DNA from: Pseudomonas pergaminensis
GTDB taxonomy: Bacteria > Pseudomonadota > Gammaproteobacteria > Pseudomonadales > Pseudomonadaceae
Length of the DNA: 64,000 nucleotides
Assembly: GCF_024112395.2 (NCBI RefSeq)
Contig: NZ_CP078013.2
Span: forward strand, 3,658,001 to 3,722,000
Reading direction: 5' to 3'
Positions 33,247 to 41,238 of this stretch are shown piece by piece (the first letter of the stretch is position 1; each line of letters opens with the position of its first letter). A program made the translations under genes and the position numbers. The notes under the pieces were generated by a model that made no database searches, had not been told where the DNA came from, and saw only the letters and a program-made list of their open reading frames with translations.

Positions 33247-34314
33247 ATGGCGCTGAACGACCAATCCACCCAGATTCGCCCTGGCGAAGAACTTGATGCC
33301 AGCCTGATCGATCCCTACCTCAAGGCCCATATCCCGGGCCTGACCGGCACGCCCACGATCAGCCAGTTTCCCGGTGGCGCGTCCAACCTGACCTATCTGC
33401 TGGAATACCCGGGCCAGGAATTCGTGCTACGTCGCCCACCTTTCGGCCACAAGGCCAAGTCCGCCCATGACATGGGTCGCGAATACCGCATTCTCAATCA
33501 GCTCAAAGACGGCTTCCCGTATTGCCCCAAGGCCTATGTGCATTGCACGGATGAGTCGGTGATCGGCGCCGAGTTCTACGTGATGGAGCGCGTCAACGGC
33601 ATCATCCTGCGCTCCGACCTGCCGGCCGAACTGGGCCTGGACGCGAGCAAGACCGAGGCGTTGTGCAAAAGCTTCATCGATAAGTTCGTGGAACTGCACC
33701 AGGTGGACTACAGCGCCTGCGGCCTGGCGGACCTGGGCAAACCCGAAGGCTACGTGGAACGCCAGATCCGTGGCTGGAGCGACCGCTACGAAAAAGCCCT
33801 GACCCCCGACGCCCCGCGCTGGGATGCCGTACGTGCCTGGCTCAATGACAAGATGCCCGCCGACCATCCGACGTCGAGCATCGTGCACAACGACTACCGC
33901 TTCGATAACGTAATCCTCGACCCGCACAACCCGATGCAGATCATCGGCGTGCTGGACTGGGAGCTGACCACCCTCGGCGACCCGCTGATGGACCTGGGCA
34001 ACACCCTCGCCTATTGGATAGAAGCGGCCGACCCCGCGCCAGTGCAACTGATGCGCCGCCAGCCGAGCAACGCGCCGGGCATGCTCACCCGCCGTGAATT
34101 CGTCGACTACTACGCCGAGCGCTCGGGCATCCAGATCGACAACTTCGACTTCTACTACACCTACGGCCTGTTCCGCCTGGCCGGCATTGTGCAGCAGATC
34201 TATTACCGCTTCTTCCATGGCCAGACCCAGGACAAACGCTTTGCGCAGTTCATCCACATGAACACGCTGCTGGAGCAGATGAGCCTGAACGTCATCAGCA
34301 AATCCGCGCTCTGA
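33247..34314 (+). CDS. Phosphotransferase (APH/ACAD10-like kinase) family protein
   Basis: A 355-residue protein with the aminoglycoside phosphotransferase-like kinase fold. ISQFPGGASNLTYLLEYPGQ forms the glycine-rich entry, EFVLRRPPFGHKAKSAHDMG follows, the catalytic loop is SSIVHNDYRFDNVILDPHNP with HxD and the Asn, and the metal-binding Asp is in IIGVLDWELTTLGDPLMDLG. Bacterial relatives, often beside acyl-CoA dehydrogenases, resemble the kinase part of human ACAD10/11, which phosphorylates 4-hydroxyacyl-CoAs. Here the downstream neighbour is an SDR gene 22 bp away and no acyl-CoA dehydrogenase is adjacent. The substrate is therefore a guess. Confidence 0.88.
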   Translation: MALNDQSTQIRPGEELDASLIDPYLKAHIPGLTGTPTISQFPGGASNLTYLLEYPGQEFVLRRPPFGHKAKSAHDMGREYRILNQLKDGFPYCPKAYVHCTDESVIGAEFYVMERVNGIILRSDLPAELGLDASKTEALCKSFIDKFVELHQVDYSACGLADLGKPEGYVERQIRGWSDRYEKALTPDAPRWDAVRAWLNDKMPADHPTSSIVHNDYRFDNVILDPHNPMQIIGVLDWELTTLGDPLMDLGNTLAYWIEAADPAPVQLMRRQPSNAPGMLTRREFVDYYAERSGIQIDNFDFYYTYGLFRLAGIVQQIYYRFFHGQTQDKRFAQFIHMNTLLEQMSLNVISKSAL

Positions 34315-34336
34315 TCGCCTACAACAAGGAACCGCT

Positions 34337-35104
34337 ATGTCCAAGACCAACCTGTTCGACCTCGACGGCAAGATCGCTTTTGTCTCCGGCGCCAGCCGTG
34401 GCATCGGCGAAGCCATCGCCAAGTTGCTGGCCCAGCAAGGCGCTCATGTGATCGTCTCCAGTCGCAAGCTGGAAGGCTGCCAGCACGTGGCCGACGCGAT
34501 CATCGCCGACGGCGGCAAAGCGACTGCCGTGGCCTGCCATATCGGTGAAATGGAGCAGATTACCCAGGTATTCGCCGGTATCCGCGAGCAGTTCGGACGC
34601 CTGGATATCCTGGTCAACAACGCGGCGACCAACCCGCAGTTCTGCAACGTGCTGGACACCGACCTCGGTGCGTTCCAGAAGACCGTTGATGTGAACATCC
34701 GGGGCTATTTCTTCATGTCCGTGGAAGCCGGCAAGCTGATGCGCGAGAACGGTGGCGGCAGCATCATCAACGTCGCGTCGATCAACGGGATCTCCCCCGG
34801 TGTATTCCAGGGCATCTACTCGGTGACCAAGGCCGCCGTGATCAACATGACCAAGGTATTCGCCAAGGAATGCGCGGCGTTCGGCATTCGTTGCAACGCC
34901 CTGCTGCCTGGCTTGACCGACACCAAGTTCGCCTCGGCGCTGGTGAAGAATGACGCGATCCTGAAAATGGCCCTGGCGCAAATCCCGCTCAAGCGCGTGG
35001 CCGACCCGAGCGAAATGGCCGGCGCGGTGCTGTTCCTGGCCAGCGATGCGTCGAGCTACACCACCGGTGTGTCGCTGAACGTGGACGGTGGTTTCCTGTC
35101 CTGA
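34337..35104 (+). CDS. SDR-family oxidoreductase
   Basis: A 255-residue classical short-chain dehydrogenase. The cofactor motif is KIAFVSGASRGIGEAIAKLL, then NNAATNP, catalytic Ser in IINVASINGISPG, and Tyr-x3-Lys in GIYSVTKAAVINMTKVF. The C-terminal ASSYTTGVSLNVDGGFLS is typical. It acts on a 3-hydroxyacyl, sugar or alcohol substrate with NAD(P). AAGGA precedes the ATG, and the gene follows the kinase-like gene by 22 bp, probably as a pair. Its stop TGA is directly followed by the stop of the convergent AhpD-like gene within TGATCA. Confidence 0.9.
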   Translation: MSKTNLFDLDGKIAFVSGASRGIGEAIAKLLAQQGAHVIVSSRKLEGCQHVADAIIADGGKATAVACHIGEMEQITQVFAGIREQFGRLDILVNNAATNPQFCNVLDTDLGAFQKTVDVNIRGYFFMSVEAGKLMRENGGGSIINVASINGISPGVFQGIYSVTKAAVINMTKVFAKECAAFGIRCNALLPGLTDTKFASALVKNDAILKMALAQIPLKRVADPSEMAGAVLFLASDASSYTTGVSLNVDGGFLS

Positions 35105-35548
35105 TCAGGCATTCGGCGGCTGCTGTCTAAAACTGACCGCCAGGCGGTTCCAGCCACTGATGCTGGACACCGCCATGGTCAGGTCTACCAGTTCCTGCTC
35201 GCTGAACTCCACCCGCACGGCGGCGAACAGTTCATCCGACACCACCGAGGTCGGCAGTGTCGCGACCGATTCGCTCCAGGCCAACGCGGCCTTTTCCCGC
35301 GCCGTGAAGAATGGCGAATCCCGCCAGACGCATAACGCGAACAAACGTCGCTCGGTCTCGCCGCGCTGACGTGCCGCCATCGAGTGCATGTCCGTACAGA
35401 AACCACAGTGGTTGAGCTGCGAGACACGGATCTTGATCAATTCCAGCAAAGGCTTTTCGATGGACAAGCCGAAGGTCGTCGCCTCCAGCATCAGCATGCC
35501 TTTGAGCGCCAGCGGTGAGGCGGTGTAGTAATCCAGGCGGGGTTCCAT
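35105..35548 (-). CDS. AhpD/carboxymuconolactone decarboxylase-family protein
   Basis: A 147-residue all-helical protein with the AhpD redox motif NHCGFCTDMH (C48, C51 and H55), and LALKGMLMLEATTFGLSIEK and EKAALAWSESVATLP helices. AhpD-like proteins act as thiol-dependent peroxidases or disulfide reductants; many have no defined substrate. It is divergent from a MocR regulator. Its promoter (35586-35623) has the same direct-repeat and -10 layout as the promoters of two genes on the other side of that regulator, so common control is likely. The stop abuts that of the convergent SDR gene. Confidence 0.9.
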   Translation of the reverse strand: MEPRLDYYTASPLALKGMLMLEATTFGLSIEKPLLELIKIRVSQLNHCGFCTDMHSMAARQRGETERRLFALCVWRDSPFFTAREKAALAWSESVATLPTSVVSDELFAAVRVEFSEQELVDLTMAVSSISGWNRLAVSFRQQPPNA

Positions 35549-35585
35549 GGGGGTTGCTCTCTGGCGGTAGGTTCAATGACAGTCC

Positions 35586-35623
35586 AGCCTAGAACCCACA
35601 GGGCACACGCCCTATAGCCAATC
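35586..35623 (-). promoter_or_regulatory. AhpD-like gene promoter with MocR-type direct repeat
   Basis: On the minus strand GATTGGCTATAGGGC (35623-35609) is followed by 17 nt and TAGGCT (35591-35586). The same layout, repeat-N17-TAGNNT, occurs at 37152-37189 and 37531-37568. The start codon is about 31 nt after the expected transcription start. Confidence 0.7.
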
Positions 35624-35703
35624 GGCCGGTTTATGCAGAGACCATTTTGAGCCAGCCGCGCACGCGCGTACGCTTGGCGCAAAGTAAACGCTCGGAATAA
35701 GAC

Positions 35704-37137
35704 ATGGAACTGCACGTTGTGATCAACGGCCGTAAGGATCTGGCCGAACAGTTGTACCAACAGTTACGTGAAGCCATTGGCTCCGGGCGCCTGGCCGCCG
35801 GTGCGCAACTGCCGCCCAGCCGCCTGCTCGCCGAGCAACTGGGTGTGTCGCGCAAGACCGTGTCGGACACCTATGCCACCCTGACCTACGAGGGATTGCT
35901 GATCGGCAAGACCGGTCGCGGCACCTTCGTCAACGCCCGTGCGCCACAGACCGAACGCCTGCAAACCGCCACCGACCTGGCCTGCGCCGCCAATCTGGCG
36001 AAGTGGCAATCACTGCCCTCGCCCATGCGTCATCCCACCCGCGACAGCACGCTGCGCTATGAATTTATCGGCGGCGCCACCAGCCGCAACCAGTTCCCCC
36101 AGGATGAATGGCGACGCTGTACCCAGGACGCCCTGCGGCGCATCGCCCAGAACAGTGGCTTCTACAGTCAGCCCGAAGGCCTGCCGGCACTGCGCAGTGC
36201 CATCGCCGGGCATATCGCGTTTTCGCGCGGGGTCAACTGCCGTGACAGCGACATCGTGGTCACCAACGGCGCGCAGCAGGCGCTGGACCTGATCGCCCGT
36301 GTGGTACTGGAACCGGGCAGCATCGTCGCCATGGAAGACCCCGGTTACAGCCCCGCGCGCCAATTGTTCATGGCGATGGGCGCCAGCGTCGCGAGCGTGC
36401 CAGTGGATGAACACGGCATTCGAGTGGACCTGATTCCCGACGGTACACAGCTGATCTACGTGACGCCTTCCCACCAATTCCCACTCGGCATGCCCATGAG
36501 CGTGCCACGCCGCCAAGCCTTGCTGGCCCGGGCGTTTGAGCTGGGCGCGATCATCATCGAGGACGACTACGACAGCGAATTCCGCTACGAGGGCCGGCCC
36601 ACCGACTCGCTGCAAAGCATGGACACCCGCGGCGTGGTCACCTACGTCGGCACCTTCTCGAAAACCTTGCTGCCCGAGTTGCGCCTGGGCTATGCGGTGC
36701 TGCCGCCGGCCATTTATGGCGCAGTGCTCAAGGCCAAGCAACTCACCGACCAGCACAGCTCGACGCTGCCGCAATGGGCCTTGGCCAAGTTCATCAGCGA
36801 GGGCTACCTGCTCAAACATATCCGCCGCTGCCACACGGTCTACGCCGGGCGCCGTGAACGCATCCTGCAGCGCTTGGCAGGTGACCTGTCGCCATGGTTC
36901 GAAGCGGTGCCAACCGTGGCCGGGTTTCACATGGCCGCGCTGTGCAAAGTACCGGTGAACATCCCGTTGCTCATGGAACTGGCGCGCCGGGTGGAAGTGG
37001 GCTTGTACCCTCTGGACGTGTTCTTTCACGATGCGCCGGTCCGCCCAGGCTTGATCATCGGCTTCGGCGCCATCGAGACCCTCGATATCGACCCGGCGTT
37101 GGACAAGGTCCGCGATATCCTGCAGCAGATTGGCTAG
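35704..37137 (+). CDS. MocR-family (GntR/PLP) transcriptional regulator
   Basis: A 477-residue MocR/PdxR-type regulator. Residues 1-75 form a GntR winged helix (YQQLREAIGSGRLAAGAQLP then PSRLLAEQLGVSRKTVSDTY). The rest is an aminotransferase-like domain with the PLP pocket: GAQQALDLIARVVLEPGSIV, MEDPGYSPARQLF, IIIEDDYDSEFRYEG, and the Schiff-base Lys in YVGTFSKTLLPELRLGY. It probably activates the divergent AhpD-like gene and the downstream monooxygenase and cupin genes, all of which share an operator-promoter pattern. Effectors of this family are PLP plus an amino compound; the specific ligand is unknown. Confidence 0.93.
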   Translation: MELHVVINGRKDLAEQLYQQLREAIGSGRLAAGAQLPPSRLLAEQLGVSRKTVSDTYATLTYEGLLIGKTGRGTFVNARAPQTERLQTATDLACAANLAKWQSLPSPMRHPTRDSTLRYEFIGGATSRNQFPQDEWRRCTQDALRRIAQNSGFYSQPEGLPALRSAIAGHIAFSRGVNCRDSDIVVTNGAQQALDLIARVVLEPGSIVAMEDPGYSPARQLFMAMGASVASVPVDEHGIRVDLIPDGTQLIYVTPSHQFPLGMPMSVPRRQALLARAFELGAIIIEDDYDSEFRYEGRPTDSLQSMDTRGVVTYVGTFSKTLLPELRLGYAVLPPAIYGAVLKAKQLTDQHSSTLPQWALAKFISEGYLLKHIRRCHTVYAGRRERILQRLAGDLSPWFEAVPTVAGFHMAALCKVPVNIPLLMELARRVEVGLYPLDVFFHDAPVRPGLIIGFGAIETLDIDPALDKVRDILQQIG

Positions 37138-37151
37138 TGGATTTTCCAGCC

Positions 37152-37189
37152 GATTGGTCATTGGTCCTGTCACTCCCAGGCACTAGCCT
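37152..37189 (+). promoter_or_regulatory. Monooxygenase gene promoter with MocR-type direct repeat
   Basis: GATTGGTCATTGGTC (37152-37166) holds the tandem ATTGGTC/ATTGGTC half-sites, the second overlapping a -35-like TTGGTC. After 17 nt comes TAGCCT (37184-37189). The layout is the same as at 35586-35623 and 37531-37568. Confidence 0.75.
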
Positions 37190-37222
37190 GTGCACTGACA
37201 CCCGACCTCGGAGACCCTCGTC

Positions 37223-37504
37223 ATGCCAGCCTGTGCCTGCAACACTGTCCATGTCCGTGCGGCGGCCGGGCGCTCAAGTGAACTGGGCGAGCGCCTGCAG
37301 CAGATAGCCAATGCCGTGCGCACCACCCCTGGCTGCCTGGACTACGCCGTGCAACGCGACCCGCTGGACCCCGACCTCTGGACCGTCAGCGGCCGTTGGA
37401 CCAGTGCCGAACAGCTCGTTGCGCACTTCCGGTTGCCGGCCCTGCAAGGGTTTATCGAATTGACCGGCGAACACCTGGCACGCCGCCTGGATTTCGACCA
37501 CTGA
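37223..37504 (+). CDS. Antibiotic-biosynthesis-monooxygenase (ABM) fold protein
   Basis: A 93-residue single-domain dimeric alpha/beta barrel protein. ACNTVHVRAAAGRSSELGER opens the domain, TTPGCLDYAVQRDPLDPDLW is the central strand-loop, and SAEQLVAHFRLPALQGFIEL the closing helix. This is the fold of quinol monooxygenases such as YgiN and of heme-degrading relatives; no metal or flavin motif is needed, and the substrate is unknown. GGAG precedes the ATG. Its promoter carries the direct repeat shared with the cupin and AhpD-like genes, placing it in the same likely MocR regulon. Confidence 0.85.
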   Translation: MPACACNTVHVRAAAGRSSELGERLQQIANAVRTTPGCLDYAVQRDPLDPDLWTVSGRWTSAEQLVAHFRLPALQGFIELTGEHLARRLDFDH

Positions 37505-37530
37505 GGCATTGGTCTCCTGCTCTTTGCCGG

Positions 37531-37568
37531 GATTGGTCATTGGTTACCCAGGCACGGCGGCGTAGGGT
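37531..37568 (+). promoter_or_regulatory. Cupin gene promoter with MocR-type direct repeat
   Basis: GATTGGTCATTGGTT (37531-37545), 17 nt, then TAGGGT (37563-37568). The 14 bases GATTGGTCATTGGT are identical to the site at 37152, and CCCAGGCAC follows both. The ATG of the cupin gene is 33 nt downstream of the -10. Confidence 0.75.
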
Positions 37569-37600
37569 GAAGCGGTCTCGAACTACTCGGAAACCTCGCC

Positions 37601-38005
37601 ATGAAACGACTGCTCGCCGCCTCGCTGATGCTCGCCTCCCTCAGTGCCTTTGCCCACGAACCGGTGTACAACCAGGAATCGATCAAGGTGCTGCAAGAAC
37701 ATGCCTTGACCAACGTCCCCGGCAAGAAAACCATCATGCTCACCGTCGACTATGCCCCCGGCCAGGCCACCGTACCCCACAGCCACACCGGCACCGCCGT
37801 GGCCTACGTGCTGGAAGGCGCGATCACCTCGCGGGTGAATGATGAGAAAGCAAAAACCTACAAGGTCGGTGAATCGTTCTACGAACCGGCAGGTTCGCGG
37901 CACTTCGAATCGAGCAATGCCAGCCAGACCAAACCGGCCAAGTTGCTGGTGGTGATCGTCCTGGATGACAAGGCGCAAGTGCTCACGCCCCTGCCTAAAC
38001 AATAA
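37601..38005 (+). CDS. Exported cupin-domain protein
   Basis: A 134-residue protein with a signal peptide (MKRLLAASLMLASLSAFA) and a single cupin barrel. Cupin motif 1 is VPHSHTGTAVAYVLEGAITS with metal-binding His residues and Glu; motif 2 is YEPAGSRHFESSNAS. Exported small cupins of this kind are common in Pseudomonas near MocR, AhpD and ABM genes, suggesting a shared defence against a reactive compound, though no reaction is established. Its promoter holds the direct repeat shared with those genes. The Shine-Dalgarno match is weak. Confidence 0.88.
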   Translation: MKRLLAASLMLASLSAFAHEPVYNQESIKVLQEHALTNVPGKKTIMLTVDYAPGQATVPHSHTGTAVAYVLEGAITSRVNDEKAKTYKVGESFYEPAGSRHFESSNASQTKPAKLLVVIVLDDKAQVLTPLPKQ

Positions 38006-38015
38006 AACCCTATAG

Positions 38016-38155
38016 GCCAAGCTTGCCGGTGATAGGGGATTAACATTCAACCCTTTCGCTGAATGACAAACCGCCATCGCCGGCAAGCCAACTCCCACAT
38101 TTGAATCGCGGGCACCGTTAGACGGTGGTCGGCTGCCAGGCCAGCTCCTACAGGT
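38016..38155. repeat. Degenerate REP cluster between cupin gene and tag
   Basis: An imperfect pair (CCAAGCTTGCCGGTGATAGG with CATCGCCGGCAAGCCAACTC) is followed by a part that resembles the 72-bp units at 19530-19931 (CCCACATTTGAATCGCGGGC, then GTGGTCGGCTGCCAGGCCAG). It lies between convergent genes. Confidence 0.65.
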
Positions 38156-38177
38156 CCAGCCACGTAGGGTCAGTCAT

Positions 38178-38807
38178 TCAGGGACGCTTGAACTGACGGC
38201 GCAACTGCTCAACCCGCTCACGACAGGCACACCCTTCAAGGTGATCATTGACCATCCCCATCGCCTGCATCAATGCATACATCGTGGTCGGCCCCACAAA
38301 CGTCCAACCACGCTTCTTCAACGCTTTGGACAACCGCACCGACGCCGGTGACGTTGGATTCCCCGTCCAATAAGCCAGGTCCACCACAGCCGGACGCTCC
38401 TCATCACCTGGCTCAAACGCCCACAACCAGCGCGCCAGCGAACCGGTCTCATCCACCAACTCACACGCCCGGCGCGCATTGTTGATGGTGGAGACGATCT
38501 TGGCCCGATTGCGCACGATGCCCGGGTCCCGCATCAGCCGCTCGATCTGCGCGTCGCCATACTGCGCCACCCGGCGAAAATCAAACCCGTCGAACGCCGC
38601 GCGGAACTGCTCGCGCTTACGCAAAATGGTGATCCAGGCCATGCCGGCCTGAAAGCCCTCCAGGCAGATCTTCTCGTACAGCTGGATATCGTCCGCCACC
38701 GGCACGCCCCACTCCGCGTCGTGATAACGCGGGTATTCCGGCGCCGCCGTGCGCCAAGTGCAGTGGGTGTGCCCGCTGTCGTCAGTGGTCAGTCCTGGTA
38801 CGTCCAT
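38178..38807 (-). CDS. tag: DNA-3-methyladenine glycosylase I (Tag)
   Basis: A 209-residue base-excision-repair enzyme that removes 3-methyladenine from DNA. The Tag signature CTWRTAAPEYPRYHDAEWGV opens the protein, EGFQAGMAWITILRKREQFR forms the base-pocket helix with conserved Glu, and WTFVGPTTMYALMQAMGMVN then DHLEGCACR close the zinc-snap site (N-terminal Cys and His with the C-terminal His and Cys). Length fits the family. GAGG 6 nt upstream supports the start. It is a lone gene between a REP-rich gap and the divergent dctA. Confidence 0.95.
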   Translation of the reverse strand: MDVPGLTTDDSGHTHCTWRTAAPEYPRYHDAEWGVPVADDIQLYEKICLEGFQAGMAWITILRKREQFRAAFDGFDFRRVAQYGDAQIERLMRDPGIVRNRAKIVSTINNARRACELVDETGSLARWLWAFEPGDEERPAVVDLAYWTGNPTSPASVRLSKALKKRGWTFVGPTTMYALMQAMGMVNDHLEGCACRERVEQLRRQFKRP

Positions 38808-38892
38808 CCATCACCTCATGTGCCGAGCGGCGGATGATAAGCGAAAAAAATTCCAACCCGCCAACCGCTCAAGCATCGCCTTTACCGACCAA

Positions 38893-38905
38893 CTGGTCAG
38901 ACCGG
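38893..38905. promoter_or_regulatory. FadR/GntR-type operator upstream of dctA
   Basis: CTGGTCAGACCGG contains GGT-N3-ACC (38895-38903), the core dyad bound by FadR-subfamily GntR regulators. Two such regulators are encoded just after dctA. A TTGTGA/TAGACT pair (38931-38960, 18-nt spacer) lies downstream as a possible promoter. The link between protein and site is inferred. Confidence 0.45.
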
Positions 38906-39039
38906 GACCTGCCAACCGTCAAATAATTGCTTGTGATTTCAAAAATACCGGGCGTAGACTGGCCCCGCACTGGACTTACCGGTATGACCACAACAATTAA
39001 GCCCTGGAACCACCAGGGCACCGAATAGAGATCCCTCCC

Positions 39040-40350
39040 ATGCTCAGATGGTGCTCGCGTTCGATTTTCCTGCAAGTCGTGATTGGCCTGATGCTCGGCA
39101 TAATCTGCGGCCTGGCCCTTCCCGAATTCTCCTCGCAACTCAAACCCCTGGGTGACGGCTTTATCAAGCTGATCAAGATGCTGATCGGCCTGATCGTATT
39201 CTGCGTGGTGGTCAGTGGCATTTCCGGCGCCGGCGACTTGAAGAAAGTCGGGCGTATCGGCCTCAAGTCGGTGATCTACTTTGAGGTCCTGACCACCGTC
39301 GCGCTGGTGATCGGCCTGGTCATGGCTTTCAGCACCGGTATCGGCCAAGGCGCCAATATCCACCTTGAGCAGTTGTCGTCGGCGGGCCTGAATGAACTGG
39401 CCGACAAGGGCCAGCACATCCGTGGCACCAGCCAGTTCCTCATGGACTTGATCCCCAACTCGGTGATCGGCGCCTTTGCCGACAATAACGTGTTGCAGGT
39501 GTTGCTGTTCTCGGTACTGTTCGGCAGTGCGTTGAACCTGGTGGGCGAAGCCGCCTCGGGCATCTCGCGGCTGATCAATGAACTGAGCCATGTGATCTTC
39601 CGCATCATGGGCATGATCGTGCGCCTCGCTCCCATCGGTGTGTTCGGCGCGATTGCGTTTACAACCAGCACCTATGGCCTGGATTCCCTGCAACACCTGG
39701 GCAGCCTGGTGGGATTGTTCTACCTGACCTGCTTTGCCTTCGTCGGCCTGATCCTCGGCCTGGTAATGCGTCTGTCGGGCCTGCGCATGCTGCCTTTGCT
39801 CAAATACCTGCGTGAAGAGCTGCTGATCGTGATGGGCACCGCCTCCTCCGACGCCGTGCTGCCACAGATCATGCGTAAACTTGAACATCTGGGCATCGGC
39901 AGCTCCACCGTGGGTCTGGTGATCCCAACGGGGTATTCGTTCAACCTCGACGGGTTCTCCATCTACCTGACCCTGGCCATCGTGTTTATCGCCAACGCCA
40001 CCGGCACGCCGCTGTCGATGACTGATCTGATGACCATCCTGCTGGTATCGCTGATCACCTCCAAAGGCGCCCACGGCATACCCGGCTCGGCCCTGGTGAT
40101 TCTGGCGGCGACGCTCACGGCGATTCCGGCGATCCCGGTGGTGGGCCTGGTGCTGGTGCTGGCGGTGGATTGGTTCATGGGCATCGGTCGTGCATTGACT
40201 AACCTGATCGGCAACTGTGTGGCAACCGTGGCCATTGCGCGCTGGGAGAAAGATATCGATATCCAGCGTGCCAACAAGGTGCTCGACGGCCAGCAAGGGT
40301 ATGCCTTCCAGGCCAAGAAACCGGTATTGCCCGCGCACCAAGAGTTCTGA
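39040..40350 (+). CDS. dctA: C4-dicarboxylate:cation symporter DctA
   Basis: A 436-residue inner-membrane symporter of the DAACS family. It shows the eight-helix and two-hairpin arrangement: IFLQVVIGLMLGIICGLALP, ISGAGDLKKVGRIGLKSVIY, the serine-rich hairpin MGTASSDAVLPQIMRKLEHL, and VIPTGYSFNLDGFSIYLTLA as helix 7, then GAHGIPGSALVILAATL as hairpin 2. It takes up succinate, fumarate or malate, or a related acid. With two GntR regulators directly downstream instead of a DctBD pair, this copy is probably a paralogue tuned to a special carboxylate. No matching enzyme genes are beside it. Confidence 0.93.
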   Translation: MLRWCSRSIFLQVVIGLMLGIICGLALPEFSSQLKPLGDGFIKLIKMLIGLIVFCVVVSGISGAGDLKKVGRIGLKSVIYFEVLTTVALVIGLVMAFSTGIGQGANIHLEQLSSAGLNELADKGQHIRGTSQFLMDLIPNSVIGAFADNNVLQVLLFSVLFGSALNLVGEAASGISRLINELSHVIFRIMGMIVRLAPIGVFGAIAFTTSTYGLDSLQHLGSLVGLFYLTCFAFVGLILGLVMRLSGLRMLPLLKYLREELLIVMGTASSDAVLPQIMRKLEHLGIGSSTVGLVIPTGYSFNLDGFSIYLTLAIVFIANATGTPLSMTDLMTILLVSLITSKGAHGIPGSALVILAATLTAIPAIPVVGLVLVLAVDWFMGIGRALTNLIGNCVATVAIARWEKDIDIQRANKVLDGQQGYAFQAKKPVLPAHQEF

Positions 40351-40378
40351 CCGATTTCATGAGCGACACCGTTCAAAT

Positions 40379-40467
40379 ATGGGAGTGGGCTTGCTCGCGA
40401 AAGCGCTGGGTCAGTCACAGATGTATTGACTGAATAACCGCATTCGCGAGCAAGCCCGCTCCCACAG
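40379..40467. repeat. REPIN between dctA and gntR gene
   Basis: Arms ATGGGAGTGGGCTTGCTCGC and GCGAGCAAGCCCGCTCCCAC form an inverted pair; the left arm has one substitution, and GAAAGCG versus CGCATTC in the middle no longer match fully. Confidence 0.85.
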
Positions 40468-40519
40468 TTAAGAGTCGCCATGCTCGCTAATGTATTCGCA
40501 ACATAAAGGAGAGGTAGAC

Positions 40520-41221
40520 GTGATCAGCACCTCAACCGTCGTCAATTCAGTCGTCGAAAAACTGCGCGCCGCCTTGGCGCGGGGTCAGTGGCGCCGTGGC
40601 GAAATGCTCCCCGGCCAACGCGAACTGGCCGAACAGATGGGCATCAGCCGGCCCAGCCTGCGTGAAGCGGTGATTGTGCTCGAGACGCTTGGCCTGGTGC
40701 GCTCCATGCCCGGCAAAGGCGTGGTCGTATTGGAGACCAGCGTCAGCGAGCCACAGTCCAGTGACGCCGTGGCCGACGCCAGCCTGGAAGATATCCTGCA
40801 ACTGCGCTACACCCTCGAACCCTTCATTGTCGGCCTGGTAGCCCAGTCCATCAGCAGCAAGGAAGTCGGCCAACTGCGCCTGACCCTGATGGACATGCGC
40901 GAAGCCCTCGACGCCGGTGATGCCGAAGCGGGCATGAATGCCTACATCGGTTTCCACGAAGAACTGTTCGCCCTCACCTCCAACCCGATCTTCCAGAACG
41001 TGGTGCAACAGACCAGCAACGCCCTCAAGCAAAGCGCCCAGGTACTGCGCAACTCGCCAGAACACCTGGCCGAGCGCCTGCAGGAAAACGAAGCCGTGGT
41101 GCGCGCCATCCGCAACAAGAACAGTGCCCTGGCCAGTGCCGAGATGCGTCGGCACATTCTTCAGGAAGGCCTGCGCATGGGGATTCGCTTGAACATTCCG
41201 GATGACCATCTGGGTAGTTGA
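40520..41221 (+). CDS. FadR-subfamily GntR regulator
   Basis: A 233-residue regulator. The GntR winged helix is VVEKLRAALARGQWRRGEML then PGQRELAEQMGISRPSLREA; the C-terminal FCD domain has LEDILQLRYTLEPFIVGLVA and NAYIGFHEELFALTSNPIFQ, with the Asp/His residues that bind metal and a carboxylate effector. I chose the GTG at 40520 because AAAGGAGAGG lies just upstream; an ATG at 40490 would place the Shine-Dalgarno inside the gene. It lies 170 bp after dctA and 17 bp before a second GntR gene. It probably controls dctA through the GGT-N3-ACC site. Confidence 0.9.
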   Translation: MISTSTVVNSVVEKLRAALARGQWRRGEMLPGQRELAEQMGISRPSLREAVIVLETLGLVRSMPGKGVVVLETSVSEPQSSDAVADASLEDILQLRYTLEPFIVGLVAQSISSKEVGQLRLTLMDMREALDAGDAEAGMNAYIGFHEELFALTSNPIFQNVVQQTSNALKQSAQVLRNSPEHLAERLQENEAVVRAIRNKNSALASAEMRRHILQEGLRMGIRLNIPDDHLGS

Positions 41222-41238
41222 ATGACTGGAGACTGGCC

